Below, one piece after another: positions 1-12,143 of a stretch of DNA of 64,000 nt. Source of the DNA: Lutjanus erythropterus. Its lineage: Eukaryota > Chordata > Actinopteri > Lutjaniformes > Lutjanidae. Where the stretch lies: NCBI GenBank assembly GCA_020091685.1, contig CM034603.1, forward strand, positions 33,465,696 through 33,529,695. Direction: 5' to 3'. A model generated the notes under the pieces. It was not told the origin of the DNA and did not search any database. It worked only from the letters and a program-made list of their open reading frames with translations. Position 1 is the stretch's first letter. Each line of letters opens with the position of its first letter. The translations under genes and the position numbers were made by a program.

Positions 1-790
1 AAAGTGAAAAAGCACAAGCAATAAAGGTTGACACCACTCTAATATCTGCCCGTTATATATAAAACTACAGCCAGGTTAGCTTTGCTAAGCTAACCGGTCA
101 GTGGTTAACTGCCAGTTTAATTCACTCCTTACAAAAGACCAAACTGAAAAACAAAAATGAACTGTTTTATTCTGGGTTGTGTGCTGGACTATTTCTTTGC
201 CAGGACCAGCAAATTCTTGGAGTCTCTGCAGGTTGCCTGGCAACGGATCAATAAAACAGCAAGTTGTTGTTTTTACACTTCAATTTTGAACGGATAAAAT
301 AAACAAGATATACTGTGTTAGACCAGTGTGTAGGATATACTGGCATCTAGCAGACTGCGAACACCACGTCTCACTCTCCCCTTCCAAGCATGCAGGAAAA
401 CCACGAGTGGCTGCAAAACTTGCGCCAAATGTGTAAGGTCATATCTTGAGTCAGTGTTTGGTTTGTCTGTCTTGGGCTACTGTATAAATATGGTAATGCA
501 ACACGGTGGCCATCGAAGACGATTCATGCTCTCTGTAGGTATAAATGGCTCATTTTAAGGTGCAAAAGCACAATGATTCTTATTTTCAGGTGAATATACA
601 CCAATGAAAACATTCTTTTGAAGATTATATTCAATCTTTGCTGTATTCTGCCAATAAATACCCTTATCTTTTCACACTTGACCTTTAAAGAGTGCTGGTA
701 GGTGCATTTTGTCATTTGACAGAGCCACGCTAGCTGTTACTGTGCTAAGCCAGGCTCACTTGCTGCTGGCTGTAGCCTGAACAAGAGTTC
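1..790. mobile_element. Dispersed fish MITE, split by a younger insertion
   Basis: Both halves belong to a common dispersed element: GTTAGCTTTGCTAAGCTAAC, GTGCTGGACTATTTC and GGTTGCCTGGCAAC at 60-245, and GAGTGCTGGTAGGTGCATTTTG through GCTGCTGGCTGTAGCC at 690-777. The internal order is that of the family (compare 3056-3370 and 26901-27785). A second element interrupts it at 322-684. The left end lies outside the window. Confidence 0.6.
322..684. mobile_element. Nested TTAA element (363 bp)
   Basis: This element starts ACCAGTGTGTAGGATA and ends TTTTCACACTTGACCT. It is flanked by TTAG at 318-321 and TTAA at 685-688, which I read as a TTAA duplication with one mutated copy. Its internal sequence recurs at 14658-15425 and about 31380-31665. 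It sits inside the element of 1-790. Confidence 0.65.
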
Positions 791-2366
791 AGACTAAAAT
801 CAGCCCTGCGCTGAGACACAGGAGCTGTGTTGGTGGGGGTTGGTGAAATACAATTCAGGAAGTCCTGGGTTGAGGTGACCTCATATTTAACAGACAAACA
901 TTTGAGTGGTTTAAACTTTTGTTATAAATCAAATTCACTTGTACAGTCTGTGGGACAGGCCTGAAACTCATTAAGATTTTAAAAAGGTTAAAACAGGCAC
1001 GTAAAAAAGAAAAATATATGTTTTGGACTTGTTGGTAACTATTCAAAACGAACGCACACAAACACACAGCCACACATAGGAACACACACACAGTGTGTAC
1101 ACGTCAAAGCAAGTCAATCGGCCTCATTCAGACGAGCGTCGGAAAAGAGGAAATGTGCAGATCTGTACAAACACACACTGGTGGCTATGGATCACCTGAA
1201 GCAGACGTATGGGTTTGACACATTACCTTTGCCCCACACACATAAACACACACAGAGTTCATACATGTGCAAACACACACGCACACACACCAACCTCAAC
1301 CGTCTAACTGACTTGCCGTTATTCTAGACAGCAGTCGATGTAGGTCAATGGTGTTGAATGTAAGCAGTCACTGTGGGCTTAACATAATACACACAGGTAG
1401 GGAGGAGGAGGGGGCTTTGAAGCCAGGTTAGAAATCTGGACCTGAGGCTACGTTTCCATGAAAGTCGTGACGCTGACAGGCCGAGTTCAGGTTTAATGGT
1501 CTGGGGAAATATTTCCCTAATGATTTTCCCCCTAAATTAAGGACTTTTATTTCGGACAGCTGTATACACAGGATATAAATTCTTGATTGAGTATGTATAA
1601 ACAAGCTTAATTGCTATAATCCTGTTTGCTGCAGAAACCCGCCAATTCTTCCACAAATGCCAATTAAGTTTTGTTCCTTCCCAGACCTAGAAGAGGATTG
1701 TGGAAGTCTGGATTTGCGAGACAGGACCTGGAGATGCTTCACTGATAGCAAAGGATCAGCTGTAAAGACAGTGAGCTTATAGACAGGTTGAATGTTTGAG
1801 TATATGAAGTCTGAGCTCATTATTTTACTGCTGCTAATTTACAGTTTAATTTGCATGTAAAATACAAACCCACAATCTCAACCCCCCCCAATCTGCTGGA
1901 TTTAGAGGCTTTTCCGGGTTTTAGTTTTGGGAGTCTTTGCTTCAAACCAGTGATCACCAAAATTTATTGTATTGTTTAGCATCACAGCAATAACATACTC
2001 TATTTACACTATATTTGAAGGCACATGTTCCCTGATATGCTGAAAATATGTCTAATTTACTGTTTTTTCATTGTTTTCTGCATCTGTCAGTGTCCATCTG
2101 TGAATTGTCAGTGTCCTGCATAAATCCGCTAAATCAAATTCCTGTACATATTTTCGGTTATTGTGCTGTCTAATAAAAGGATTCAGACTCACTTCTATCA
2201 CCCTGAATGAGAACCAAAGATGCAGTTGGCCATCAAAGCTTCAAACGGAGGATTGAGCCAGCGGTACATCCCCCATCTTCTCCGAAGGACCCTGCTGTAA
2301 ATTGCCCCCTGATTTTCTGCCTCAAGGCACATTCACACTTAACGGACCCCATGGGGTCTGGGCAGA
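791..2366. other. Intergenic, no gene seen
   Basis: AT-rich DNA with scattered short CA runs (1046-1300). None of the short ORFs has recognisable content. Confidence 0.6.
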
Positions 2367-2401
<35 letters not shown>

Positions 2402-2412
2402 TGTGTGTGTGA
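2367..2412. repeat. (GT)n microsatellite with a TA interruption
   Basis: An almost pure GT run is interrupted by TATATATAT. Antisense CA runs at 2450-2465 and GT-rich DNA at 2520-2560 flank it. The overlapping ORFs are products of the repeat. Confidence 0.9.
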
Positions 2413-2619
2413 GAGTTAATCTGCAGGACAATGAGGGCCCTGTCCTCGCCCCACACACACACACAGAATTAGGGCTAGGGGCCTCACAGCTGAGCAGCTT
2501 ACTGACAATAGAAACTGGAAGTGTGTGTGCATGTGCATTTGTGGGTGTGTATGTGTGCGTGCACCGCCTCCTGCCAACACACGTGTCAAACACAAAGCCA
2601 TCCAACTGTCCACACGGCC

Positions 2620-2810
2620 CAGGGGAAAAGGATCGACAGAGAGGGAAGGAGGGATAGATGAACGGACGGACGGACGGCGGGGGAGAACGGGAGCACAGAA
2701 GAAAGGGAGTGGGAGGAACAAGGGGTCTGAAACGTGCTGCCTTGGGGTGAAGGGTGAGGACAGTTAGAGGGAGAGAGAAAGAGGAGGAGAGTGAAAAAAA
2801 AGAAACAGTA
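2620..2810. repeat. GA-rich low-complexity tract
   Basis: This is a purine-rich plus strand including a (GGAC)n run at 2663-2676 and GAGAGAGAAAGAGGAGGAGA near 2769. It has no coding character. Confidence 0.7.
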
Positions 2811-3055
2811 GATGGTAGAATTACGTGTACAGATGGCTGAGAGACAGAGCGACAGGAGGCCAGGCGGCCAGTTTGGACGAGGTAATAATGAAAGAGGGAT
2901 GATGAAGGACACATTGGCTGATTTTGTGCTCAAACAATCAGCTGTTGTTTTCAACATTGGACACAAACACACTCAAACACTTATAATCACTATTTCACAT
3001 CCATGGGATTCTAATTATCTTCCCTAACCTAAAACCACTTTCATTTAAAATTTAA

Positions 3056-3370
3056 AGAAACAGTTTGATATTTGGGGAAATAAGCTTTTTCACTTTCTTG
3101 TGAGAGTTTGATGAGAAAATTGATAGCTGATTGTGTTTTATAGGGGTTATGTGCCAGACTATTTCCTGGCACAGTGAGTCTAAACCTCACCATGTGGTTG
3201 CAAGGAACATAGGAGGCTCCAGAGAGCCTCAGCTCAAAAATAGTCCCTTAAACAAACCCTCATAAAACCACAATGTGTCCTTTTTACATGTTGGTTTTAG
3301 TTCAGATTAAACAAGAGTTATAACATGTTTATTAGTGAGCTTCAGAGATGCTGGTTGGGAGATATTTACC
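3056..3370. mobile_element. 5' part of a TTAA MITE (same family as 1-790)
   Basis: It starts after TTAA (3052-3055) with AGAAACAGTTTGATATTTGG, then GTTATGTGCCAGACTATTTC and TTATTAGTGAGCTTCAGAG in family order. It breaks off near 3370 where another repeat begins. No right end is visible, so it is truncated. Confidence 0.6.
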
Positions 3371-3600
3371 CCTTTTACAAACACGTGTTGGCTTGGCTCA
3401 GCTCGGTTTGACACGTCACAACATCAGCCCAGCATGGCAGGGATTTGCATCTCCATGACAACAGGCCTACCTGCTTGAAGGCGTGTCTTTAACTGAAGAT
3501 GACCTTAGCTCGGTTGAGCGACATGAAAGCACATGAACAGTAAAATAAAGTAGATACCTGAAAGTACAAACAGCGACGGAGGAGAGAAACAAAGACTACA
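3371..3600. repeat. Dispersed repeat, copy 1 (copy 2 at 35140-35560)
   Basis: CAGCCCAGCATGGCAG, CCTGCTTGAAGG and the segment 3537-3590 (beginning ACAGTAAAATAAAG) recur at 35340-35380 and 35502-35555. The 54-bp segments match at 50 positions. The family is not recognised. Confidence 0.6.
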
Positions 3601-5250
3601 CGACGACTTGAAAACAGATGGTATCGATCTTTTTGTCTCAGTATACAAGCAAATGTGCGTATTTCCTAAAATGTTGAACTCTTCCTTTATGCCTAAATCT
3701 TAACTGCAATCTAACGTGACCAAACATGAAGAAATAATCAGCAAAATTTCAGTTTTCAGTTTGGTTTGTTTGTCTATCAGCAGGATTACGGAAAAACTAC
3801 TGGCCTAATTTTCATGAAACTTGGTGGAAGGGGTCAGCATACTTCAAGCGAATCCAAATCACAGGGTGCATGGTAATTATTTTAACGCAACATCGTGAGC
3901 TCAATTGTAACACCACTGCCTATGAAAAGATGAACTGAATCTGTTGCATGTGCAATGACCCCGTTGTGATAAAAGTGAATGCCATGCTGTGAGAAACTTA
4001 TGCAGCAGGTATGTAAGAAATGAGTTCCTCGTATTGCTTTTTACAAGACAATATAATGAAAATAAGCCTATTTAAATACATCCAGACATATATAAGACTG
4101 GAGTGCTGGCTGTGGTGGAGTGCCCTTTTAGTTTATCAGGAAAGCTTTCATTAACTGAGTATGTTTAAGAAATATTTTATGGTATTGTTCTTTTCGTAAA
4201 ATGTATGCTAATACTTTTAATCCTAACCCTAAACCCATCTTAACCTTCAACTAACCTTTATTTAACTTTATCAAACCCAAATCTAATCTGTATTCTAATC
4301 TTTGCACTAAACCCCCGTCCTCACCCTGTAAGAGCCCCATAAAGGAGCAGTGCCTGGTTAAAAAAAAAAAAATGTCCTCATATCAGAGGGCCGTCCTCAT
4401 CTTTCTTTGTGAGGACATTCATGAGAAGGCGAGAACACCAATATTCAGCTGGCGTCCTGTGTGAACACAAAAGAAAGGCTCGGTGAAACACACAGCGCTC
4501 CATTCCTTTCCCTCTCGCACACACACATCGATACAGATGCCGGCCATCTGAGTACAGCAGGTAGGCATTAATTCAGCCCGGCTGCACAATCAATGATGGT
4601 AAATGGAGGCAGCAGGAGGGACAGACAGCGATCTGCTGCTTTCATTTCCGTCTCCCTCTCTCCCTCCATTAAAACACAACCTTTCCATGTCTTGTTTCAT
4701 TATAGGAAAGCTCTCTAAGTGAGTCACAGCCTCACTTTGTACAGCACACATGCAGTATTCTCTCCCTTTCAAACTCTTCAATTACACTGTCACAGGGTAT
4801 CATGTCTGTGGCTTCCTCTCTGCTCAGTGTACAGCTGAAAAAAGGACTCGTCTTCACTAAGAGCAGAAAACCTGCTTTAAATGTGCAAAGTTTTCCATTT
4901 GCACCACCATTGTCAGGCTGTTTTATTAATGTTCACGCTCTTATTCAGCTTTTGTAACCCACTTAAGCCGGCAGTTACAGCAAATTTCCACAGCATTGAA
5001 TTTCACAATTGTTGAAGTCTGAAGAATGGAGCGTGTCAGCAAGTCAGAGTTCTCAAAAATATGTCACATGACAATAAAGAGGCCTGAGATCACATGTCAA
5101 TCATATGTCAGAGTCTCCTGTTTACACTAAACAAGCTTTTTTTTTTAAATAAATAAATAAACTTCAGAAAGCATTTTAAACACGGGTTTAGTCTACACTC
5201 TTAAATAAAATAATAAATAAATAAATAATGGCTCCAAAAGAACCCAGAAC
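3601..5250. other. Intergenic, no gene seen
   Basis: Mostly unremarkable DNA. The stretch about 4550-4700 (GCATTAATTCAGCCCGGC, CAATCAATGATGGTAAAT) is non-repetitive and could be a conserved noncoding element, but this cannot be tested here. A short AATA run is at 5146-5228. Confidence 0.5.
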
Positions 5251-5253
5251 CAT

Positions 5254-5900
5254 TTGCTTCTGAAAAGTTCTTGTTTTTGAAGAAAGGGTTCTGTATAAGA
5301 CTATGGTTTCCACTGAGAACCCTTTTCACCCAGAGAACTCTTTTTGGAAAAGAGTTCTTCAATGACTGTTAGAATCCTTGCGGAACTCTTTCGTCAAAGG
5401 TCCTCACTAAGGTTCTCAGTAGAACCCCCTGACTCTGTTCTAGATAAAACCCTTAGTATATTTAAAGGTTCCTAGTGGAACCCCCAACTGTGTTCTAGGT
5501 AAAAGCCTTGGTATATAAAAAAGGTTCCCGGTGGAACCCCATGAATGTGTTCAACATTAAAATCTTAGAATCTAAAAAGGTTTTCGGTAGAACCCTCAGA
5601 CTATGTTCTCAATAAAACCCATGGTATAAAAAAGGGCTCCTGGTAGAACCCTCTGACTGGGTTCTTGTTAGCACCCTTAAAAGGTGGAACAGTTCTGGAT
5701 AGAACTCCCAGAGAGGGTTCTGGGTGGAACCATTACACCATATTGTCATTCTGTCACAGATGGTTCTAAGTATAACCCTTTATGTTGGGTTTTAGGTAGA
5801 ACTCTCTGAAAGAGGAACCTTAATAAAAGGTTCTACCAGAAATCAAAAAGTGTTCTTTGATGGGGACAAGCCAGAGAACTCTGTTGTTCTAGTTAGCGCT
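5254..5900. repeat. 56-bp tandem array of a GGTTC...GAACC unit
   Basis: Units begin at 5411, 5467, 5523, 5579, 5635 and 5691: six copies at an exact 56-bp spacing. Each has a GGTTC-N-GAACC inverted pair followed by TGTGTTCT(A)GGTAAAACCC-like sequence. Degenerate half-units extend to 5254 and 5900. Similar AGAACC/GGTTCT repeats are known dispersed in fish genomes, where they form part of DNA transposon relics. Confidence 0.8.
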
Positions 5901-5941
5901 TTTATTTCCAGGAGTGTGTGGACAACTAATGTTTCAGTTGA

Positions 5942-6200
5942 ATTAATGTCTCTCCTTCTCTCTTTTTTCTTTTTTATAGCTGCCTGATGGCCTCTTCCTC
6001 ACCTTCCTCCCCTCTTCCTCCCTCCAGCCCTTCATCTCCACCCTCTCCTCCCTCTCTGTGCTCCTCTATCTCTGCTCACCCATCCATCAATCAACCCAAC
6101 ACCTCCCTTGCCACTCCTCTCCTCCCACAGTTTCTCCCACTGCCAGTCCTCTTCCTCATGCCCCCACCTCTCTTCTCCTCCCCCCCCCCCCGTTCTCCAA
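5942..6200. repeat. Pyrimidine-rich tract
   Basis: The plus strand is almost entirely C and T (CTTCCTCCC motifs), ending in a C10 run near 6181-6190. The 98- and 108-codon ORFs over it are composition artefacts. Confidence 0.75.
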
Positions 6201-6359
6201 CATCTGCTGGTCTGCGTCTGTCGCTGCTGACCCCTCGTTGCCACGTGCCAAGTCCTCCCCTCAGTGTCCCACAGAGACCCTAAATCATTAACACACACAC
6301 ACACATATCGGCTTGTGATAGGTGGTTGTCTCCCACCCACTGAGAGCGAGAAAGGCACA

Positions 6360-6540
6360 CAAATTTGACCTCCGATTGCAGATTCTCATTACGTCGCTGT
6401 ATCATTTGTCAATTAAATGTCTCATAAAGGCCAAATCCTTCAATTAAAGGGGCCTGGACAACGTGTGCAGAGAATCTCAACAGCTTTAAGATCATCACTC
6501 TGAAGCGCTGATTGCATTACAGCTACAGACGCAGCAGTGC
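6360..6540. promoter_or_regulatory. Candidate conserved noncoding element
   Basis: This non-repetitive stretch has repeated homeodomain-type AATTAAA cores (GTCAATTAAATG at 6408, TTCAATTAAAGG at 6439) and TCATAAAGG. It resembles vertebrate conserved noncoding DNA in composition only. Confidence 0.2.
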
Positions 6541-6590
6541 TGACTCTGACGTTTTGGTTTGGGGTTAACGCTGTGCTAAAACACACTAGC

Positions 6591-6662
6591 TTAAAGGCAC
6601 CCCGGCTACTGAGCTAACTTGTGCTGTTTAGCAAAACAAACAAATAACATACTGCAAGTCAC
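6591..6662. repeat. Left copy of a 72-bp direct repeat
   Basis: It starts TTAAAGGCACCCCGGCTACT. A diverged copy starts TTAAACACACCCCAGCTACT at 7435. The first 23 positions match at 20, and the similarity ends at GTCAC in both. The two copies flank the MITE at 6671-7434. Confidence 0.65.
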
Positions 6663-6670
6663 AAATAGGT

Positions 6671-7434
6671 GGGGGACAGTTCAGATCATTTTGAGTGGGT
6701 TTGAATGAAGTGCTTATTGAGATTCAGTGTGTTACCCACAGCATGGAACCTAAGCAATGTATGGCTATGGACAGGGTTAGCCACTGCCCACAAAAAGGCA
6801 ACAAGAAAGATCACTATCAGTTTAAGTGTAGACTATTTTTAAGATATTTTCACCACTTTATTTTGCCATTAGACAGCCTTTACCAGTGGGAAACTGCCGC
6901 ACTATAAGCCAAATATCGTTCTCTCCAAACCAACCAGACCCCGTGGGCAAAATCAGTCATTTCATTTCGCAGAAGAGAGAAATTGTTGGTCTACCACTTC
7001 CTCAGTCTGTTAGTTTGTATTACTGAGTGACTTCAGGGAATCCAAACTAACTTTTCAAAACACCAATGTCACGCAAAAGCTAACAGATCAAGGCAGTGGT
7101 AGACCGTGATCCGTGGGGTAAAATGACTGATTTAGCCTCTGGAATTTGGTTGGTTTGGAGAGAGCAATATTTAGCTTATGTAAGGGTGCTTTCACATCAG
7201 AAAAGGATGTCTGAAGGCAAAGAATAATGGTGAACATATTCTAAATATATCATTCACCTCAACTGGTTTTGAGTTTGTTTAGATGGACCATTTCTTAAAT
7301 GGCTAAAATACCTTTTGTTGCTGACCTCATCCACAACAGTACAGTGCTATGGGACCCTCTCTGCTTCTCCAAACTGACTTTTAACAAGTACCTCATGCAA
7401 CCCCACATCAAATAACCCAAACTACTATCCCTTT
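6671..7434. mobile_element. T2/Kolobok-like foldback MITE, copy A
   Basis: The right end reads ACTACTATCCCT then TTAA (7435-7438). The left end is eroded (GGGGGACAGTTCAGATCATT) and has lost its TTAA. The two halves are imperfect inverted repeats of each other, with CCAAATATCGTTCTCTCCAA on the left and TTGGAGAGAGCAATATTTAG on the right. It belongs to the same family as 8247-8903, 12144-12281 and 28983-29765, and has no transposase ORF. Confidence 0.75.
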
Positions 7435-7505
7435 AAACACACCCCAGCTACTGAGAAAGTTAATGCTGTTCCACAAAATAAATAGACCGCATGCTGTGAG
7501 TCACT
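7435..7505. repeat. Right copy of the 72-bp direct repeat
   Basis: Partner of 6591-6662. It begins at the TTAA that closes MITE copy A. DNA from here to about 7860 looks like an older dispersed repeat, with no gene. Confidence 0.6.
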
Positions 7506-8246
7506 AACAGCTGAAACGTGAAGGACTCGGCAGTGGTGAAGTAATATTGGTAAATCTGTTTTACTAGCCAACCTGCAAGGCCAGGAGTCATAAGTGTCAC
7601 CTCAAAGGTGCATTGTGAATTTAGCTTGTGCTCAGGCAGCAACAATAAGAACATTACTGCCATATATTGCAATATACAGCAGCTTACCACGGGGACGGAA
7701 AAAAACAGTGCGTCCACAATATCAAATTGCTTCTGGCACACTGCCGCCTCTCCTATGTGCTGTTTTACAGAAATCTAAAGCTTATAGACCTTTTATAGCC
7801 AACATAATACACATGCATGAACATGTTGCACTGTGTGAAAGCAGCTTATCTTTCATTTCAACTACAGGAAATGGGATCTTAATAAACCACAGTGACACAC
7901 GTCCAGCATCGTCTCCTCATACCAGTCGAGTGCAGACGCATCTGCCAGTCATACGTCGGGTGTGAGCTTCAAGCCTAAGTTGCTCATGGACATGGCATTT
8001 GTGACATCCGCGTAGTATATCTGCACTGGCGATTTTCTACTGAATCAACCATTGTTATGAAACCTGAGTCACGATTTCAAAAGAAACCAGGTCAGAGTCA
8101 GGCAGACAGACGATCAGATAGAAAAACAGAGACAGAGACTGTGGTAATCAGCGGAGGCACAGAGACATATCTGCACCCACAGACACGCAAACAATAAGAA
8201 GGTGCCGGACAGACAATAGCTGATGGTTGCAGGTTATGTACTTTAA

Positions 8247-8903
8247 AGGGATAGTTCGGATTATTTAATGTTGGGTTGTAAGAGGTTTTTGACTGATAGT
8301 CAGCCTACAGCAGATGCCAGTTGGCACAGGCCTGGCTTGGAGAAACAGAGATGTGTACCAGCATGGAACCTAAGCAATGAACTGCTGTGCACAGCAACAT
8401 ATTTCCCCACTTTACTCTGCTGTCAGACAGCCTTTTCCAATGGGAAAATGCAGTTATATAAGCCAAATATCTCTCTCACTCACTCTCCAAATCAACCAAA
8501 CTCCAAGGATAAAATCAGTCATTTTACCTGCTGGTCTAAGGTTAGTTTGGATTCAACAAAGTCACACAATGTTAACACAAACTAACCAACAGATCAAGGC
8601 AGCTGTGGACCTGAAACTCTCATGATCTGTGAGGTAAAATTTTGCCCATGAAGTTTGGTTGGTTTGAAGAGATATTTGGCTTGTTTCCCATCAGAAAAGG
8701 CCATCTGACGGCAAAATAAAGTGATACAGCGTATACTTAAACTGAGACTGAGTTTTTATTCAGTGGACCTTTTCTTTAAGTGGCTAAAATACCTTTCGTT
8801 GCTGACCCTGTCCACAGCAGTACATTGCTTCCTGTCTGCTTCTCCAAACTGGGGGGGGGTGGTGCCTCCTACAAATCCAAATCAAATAATCCAAACTATC
8901 CCT
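8247..8903. mobile_element. T2/Kolobok-like foldback MITE, copy B (both ends intact)
   Basis: TTAA duplications are at 8243-8246 and 8904-8907. The left terminus AGGGATAGTTCGGATTATTT pairs with the right terminus, which reads AGGGATAGTTTGGATTATTT in reverse complement (19 of 20). It is 657 bp, built as a long imperfect palindrome without coding capacity. The terminus TTAAAGGGA fits the TTAAAGGRR ends of the T2 family. Confidence 0.85.
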
Positions 8904-8907
8904 TTAA

Positions 8908-11900
8908 ACTTTATGAAATGAATGAATGAACCTTACCCAGTATTCAGTCTACATGGACATGTCTTTATCCTGTATGTTTGTCCAGGCCAGGGCCAAAGGT
9001 GCACAGTCAGTCAAATATGTAGACTGCAGGGTTCCCTGTCATCAATAAACCAGAGACACAGATATCAGCCATCAGGACTGCACTTGGCAAATACACAAAT
9101 ACATGCAGACACATATGTACTTAGTTTTTTTTATTCCCTTTTCCCTCTTCTCTGCTGTGTTGTGCATTCAAAAACTGTGTCACAGTGGGTCATGAAATCT
9201 GTCTGCTAGAGCAGCATTTAAAGTTCCCATCAACCTCCAGCTCCATATTTTCCATTTACCGCATGTCATGCTGAGCAAAGAGACCCATTTACAAAATGTG
9301 ATATTAGCCTTGTCGCACAGGGTGACATGCACTCTGTCGTGTTGTCACCCTGCGTGACGAAGACGACACCAGCGCCCACAGAGAGGTCTGTCCCCCCCCG
9401 AAGTTTGACGTGCCTGTTGTTTTCATCCGTCTCACTCGCAGAGTCAACATTTCTGCGTGTTTGTGTGCAACTCAGCAAAACGGAGGAATAGCGGTGCCGT
9501 CACGGAACATAATTTGTACCTGTAATTCAAGCCCAGAACACCTGCAGCATCACTCACCCTGTGAGGCTGAACAGCCACTCAGATGACCAAAAAATTTTGA
9601 TTGTCAAGTGAAGACAACCAGAAAGCAATTTTAGACATTCAGCAAACAACTGTGAAAGCTGTTTGAGGTTGGAAATTTAAAAATGAAAGTGATTTTTCTT
9701 TAAAGCAGATTACTTTTCAGATGTTAAAAAATAATAATAATTATACACACTTTTGCATGAATTAAAGACGCCCTGCAGGGTTTTCATGTATGTTTACGTT
9801 CAGTGCAGAGGTGGGAGTGAGTCACACATGTGTAAGTCACCAGCAAGTCTAAAGCACTAACCTTCAAGGCTCAAACAGGGCTGATTTTAAATCACAGTGT
9901 GATATGAGACAAGATATCTTCTTAGGTTTCAGTGTATCATGATATGGGACAAGTGCTGTATTTTTCTGGTTTTAACGCCTACATTATAGTTATGTGATGT
10001 ATTTTTCTGAACGTACCAGATTTGTCTAGTTGTTCCATTATTTGCCTTTTCGCCTTATTTATCAAAAATCCTAATTGTGTTACTATTTTGTGAAAGCACC
10101 AATAGTCATCCATACAATATTTATAAATATCAATAGAGGTATTTGGTCAAAAACAATGTTAAAAGTGATATTTTGTGTATGCCCAACATAACAAACTTAT
10201 TTTATCACTTTAAATATACAAATTAATAATACATTTAATAAATATCAATATTGACAGAAAATTTTCAACCAGGCTTATTACTAAATTATGATTTGTGATG
10301 CCCTCCGATGATATTTTCACAGAAAATTGCGCCTAACAATAACTGTTTATAGTATACATACTTTTTTGATTAAAAAAAAAAAAATTAAAAATGAAGAATT
10401 TCTGCCCCAAACCCATGTGAAGTGTTGCACCTTTGTAATGAAAATATACATATAAAAGTGGTATTATTGCATTTTAAGATAAATTGTGGTCAGCATTGTG
10501 TCCACTCCATGTATGTACAGACAAAAGCAAAAAGAGAGACTAAGTTTGTCAAAATTAATTTGTCAGCATGGGAGTGACAAGAAGACATTCAGGGAAATCT
10601 AAACAGAAAAATACTTTAAATAGTCAGAACCGCCCAGTGTGTGAAAAGAGCGTAAAATTGTCGTTAATGTTCATGTCATTTCTTTGCATAAACACAACCT
10701 TTTTAGTAACTCAAGTGCTCTTTGCAGCTACACTTGTGTGTTAAGTAAACACACACACATAGAGACACACAGAGCACAGATCAGAGTGACAGCAGCCACA
10801 CAAACAGACAGACCTTGTCCGACAGCAGGACTCGGCAGAGTAGGTTAAGTGACACGTAGGGGATGACAGACGGGTCAAAGAGGAGTCGAGGAGTCCAGAG
10901 CGGAGCCGCGAGATATCGAGCAGCGTTCTGGTCAACACAGCAGCACAGCCAGCAGTTTCTCAGCAGCTTATGGCAGCTCTATTTCCTCCAGGCAGCAGAC
11001 TGGGAGGGAGCACCAGGCTGCTACAGTAATCTACTTTACTCTGGGATTAGCAGCCCTCTGCAGGTGTCACTCTCTGTCTGTCTGTCCAGCTCTGTCTTGA
11101 CCTCTCCCTCACTCATTCTGACGACTCATTCACAGAGTCCTGCCTGTATGTGCTCTACATTTACATTCAAATCAATATTCTGATATTAAGATGGCAACCA
11201 TGAGACACACAGGAGTCTCCTGGATAATTCAACAATGCTGCACAGTTATGTTTCAACCATTGGTTTACATCATTTAGCTCATTGATAATACTGAGGCTGT
11301 CAGTCCTCTGCAGCGAACGCTGGTTTGACTCCCGCCTGCGGCCCTTTGCTGCATGTCATCCCCTCTCTTTACCCCTTTTCCTGTCTGTTCTTCAGCTGTC
11401 CCTGTCTAATTAAGGCAAAAAGCCCTCAAAGAATCAACTTTTGGTGTGGTAGACTGCCTTGACTGCTGTTACTATGGAGTAAAAATATTTCATCTTTTTT
11501 AATATTTGGAACACAACACTGTAGTCCATGAATTCTTATAATACTGACCCAGAAAGTGAACTATATTTAACTGAATGTTGAATTTTGCTGTTAGTGGCAC
11601 ATACAACGGAAATTAAAACTGAGCGATTGAATGTTTCTCATAGAAATGCACTTTGGTAGTCGCAGTCAGCTCCTGTCCTTTACATTTTTATAGCCACGGA
11701 CTTTTATAATCGACTTTTTAATCAAAGAATCAGACATCTAAAGCACTCGCTTATCTTTTGTACTGGTTATTCAACTCAGAGAATCCAATGTCCATCCAAG
11801 ACTTGGAACTGCTTCATCTGCCAGGCTAAAACTGTTTATGCTCAAAAATAACATCTTATTTTGTATCTCTATATGCTACAATACTTATATTTTCTTAACC

Positions 11901-12139
11901 TGGGCCTCATTAATGATAGTTTCAACAGTTTCATCCACATGTTCAGGTTCAGTATGTTCAGCGTTGAATGAAGAAGCAGCTCAGCAGACGTGTACAGCTG
12001 ACATTCTGGGTAATAATTTTGAAATTTAGCTTCATTTAGATTTCCAAATAAGTGGTTTAGATGAGCAGGTTAAAGTGGTGACACACTGTCCGGTATTTAA
12101 AATCTGTCTGACTACTCCTGCTTGTGATGCCTTGTGTGC
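8908..12139. other. Intergenic, no gene seen
   Basis: AT-rich DNA with a C8 run at 9392-9399 and a CA-rich stretch near 10747. Short ORFs here show no family similarity. Confidence 0.5.
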
Positions 12140-12143
12140 TTAA

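Noticed and set aside
2339..2914. 191-codon minus-strand ORF and overlapping frames
   Set aside because: Built from CA/GT and GA-rich low-complexity DNA. Several frames are open on both strands at once.
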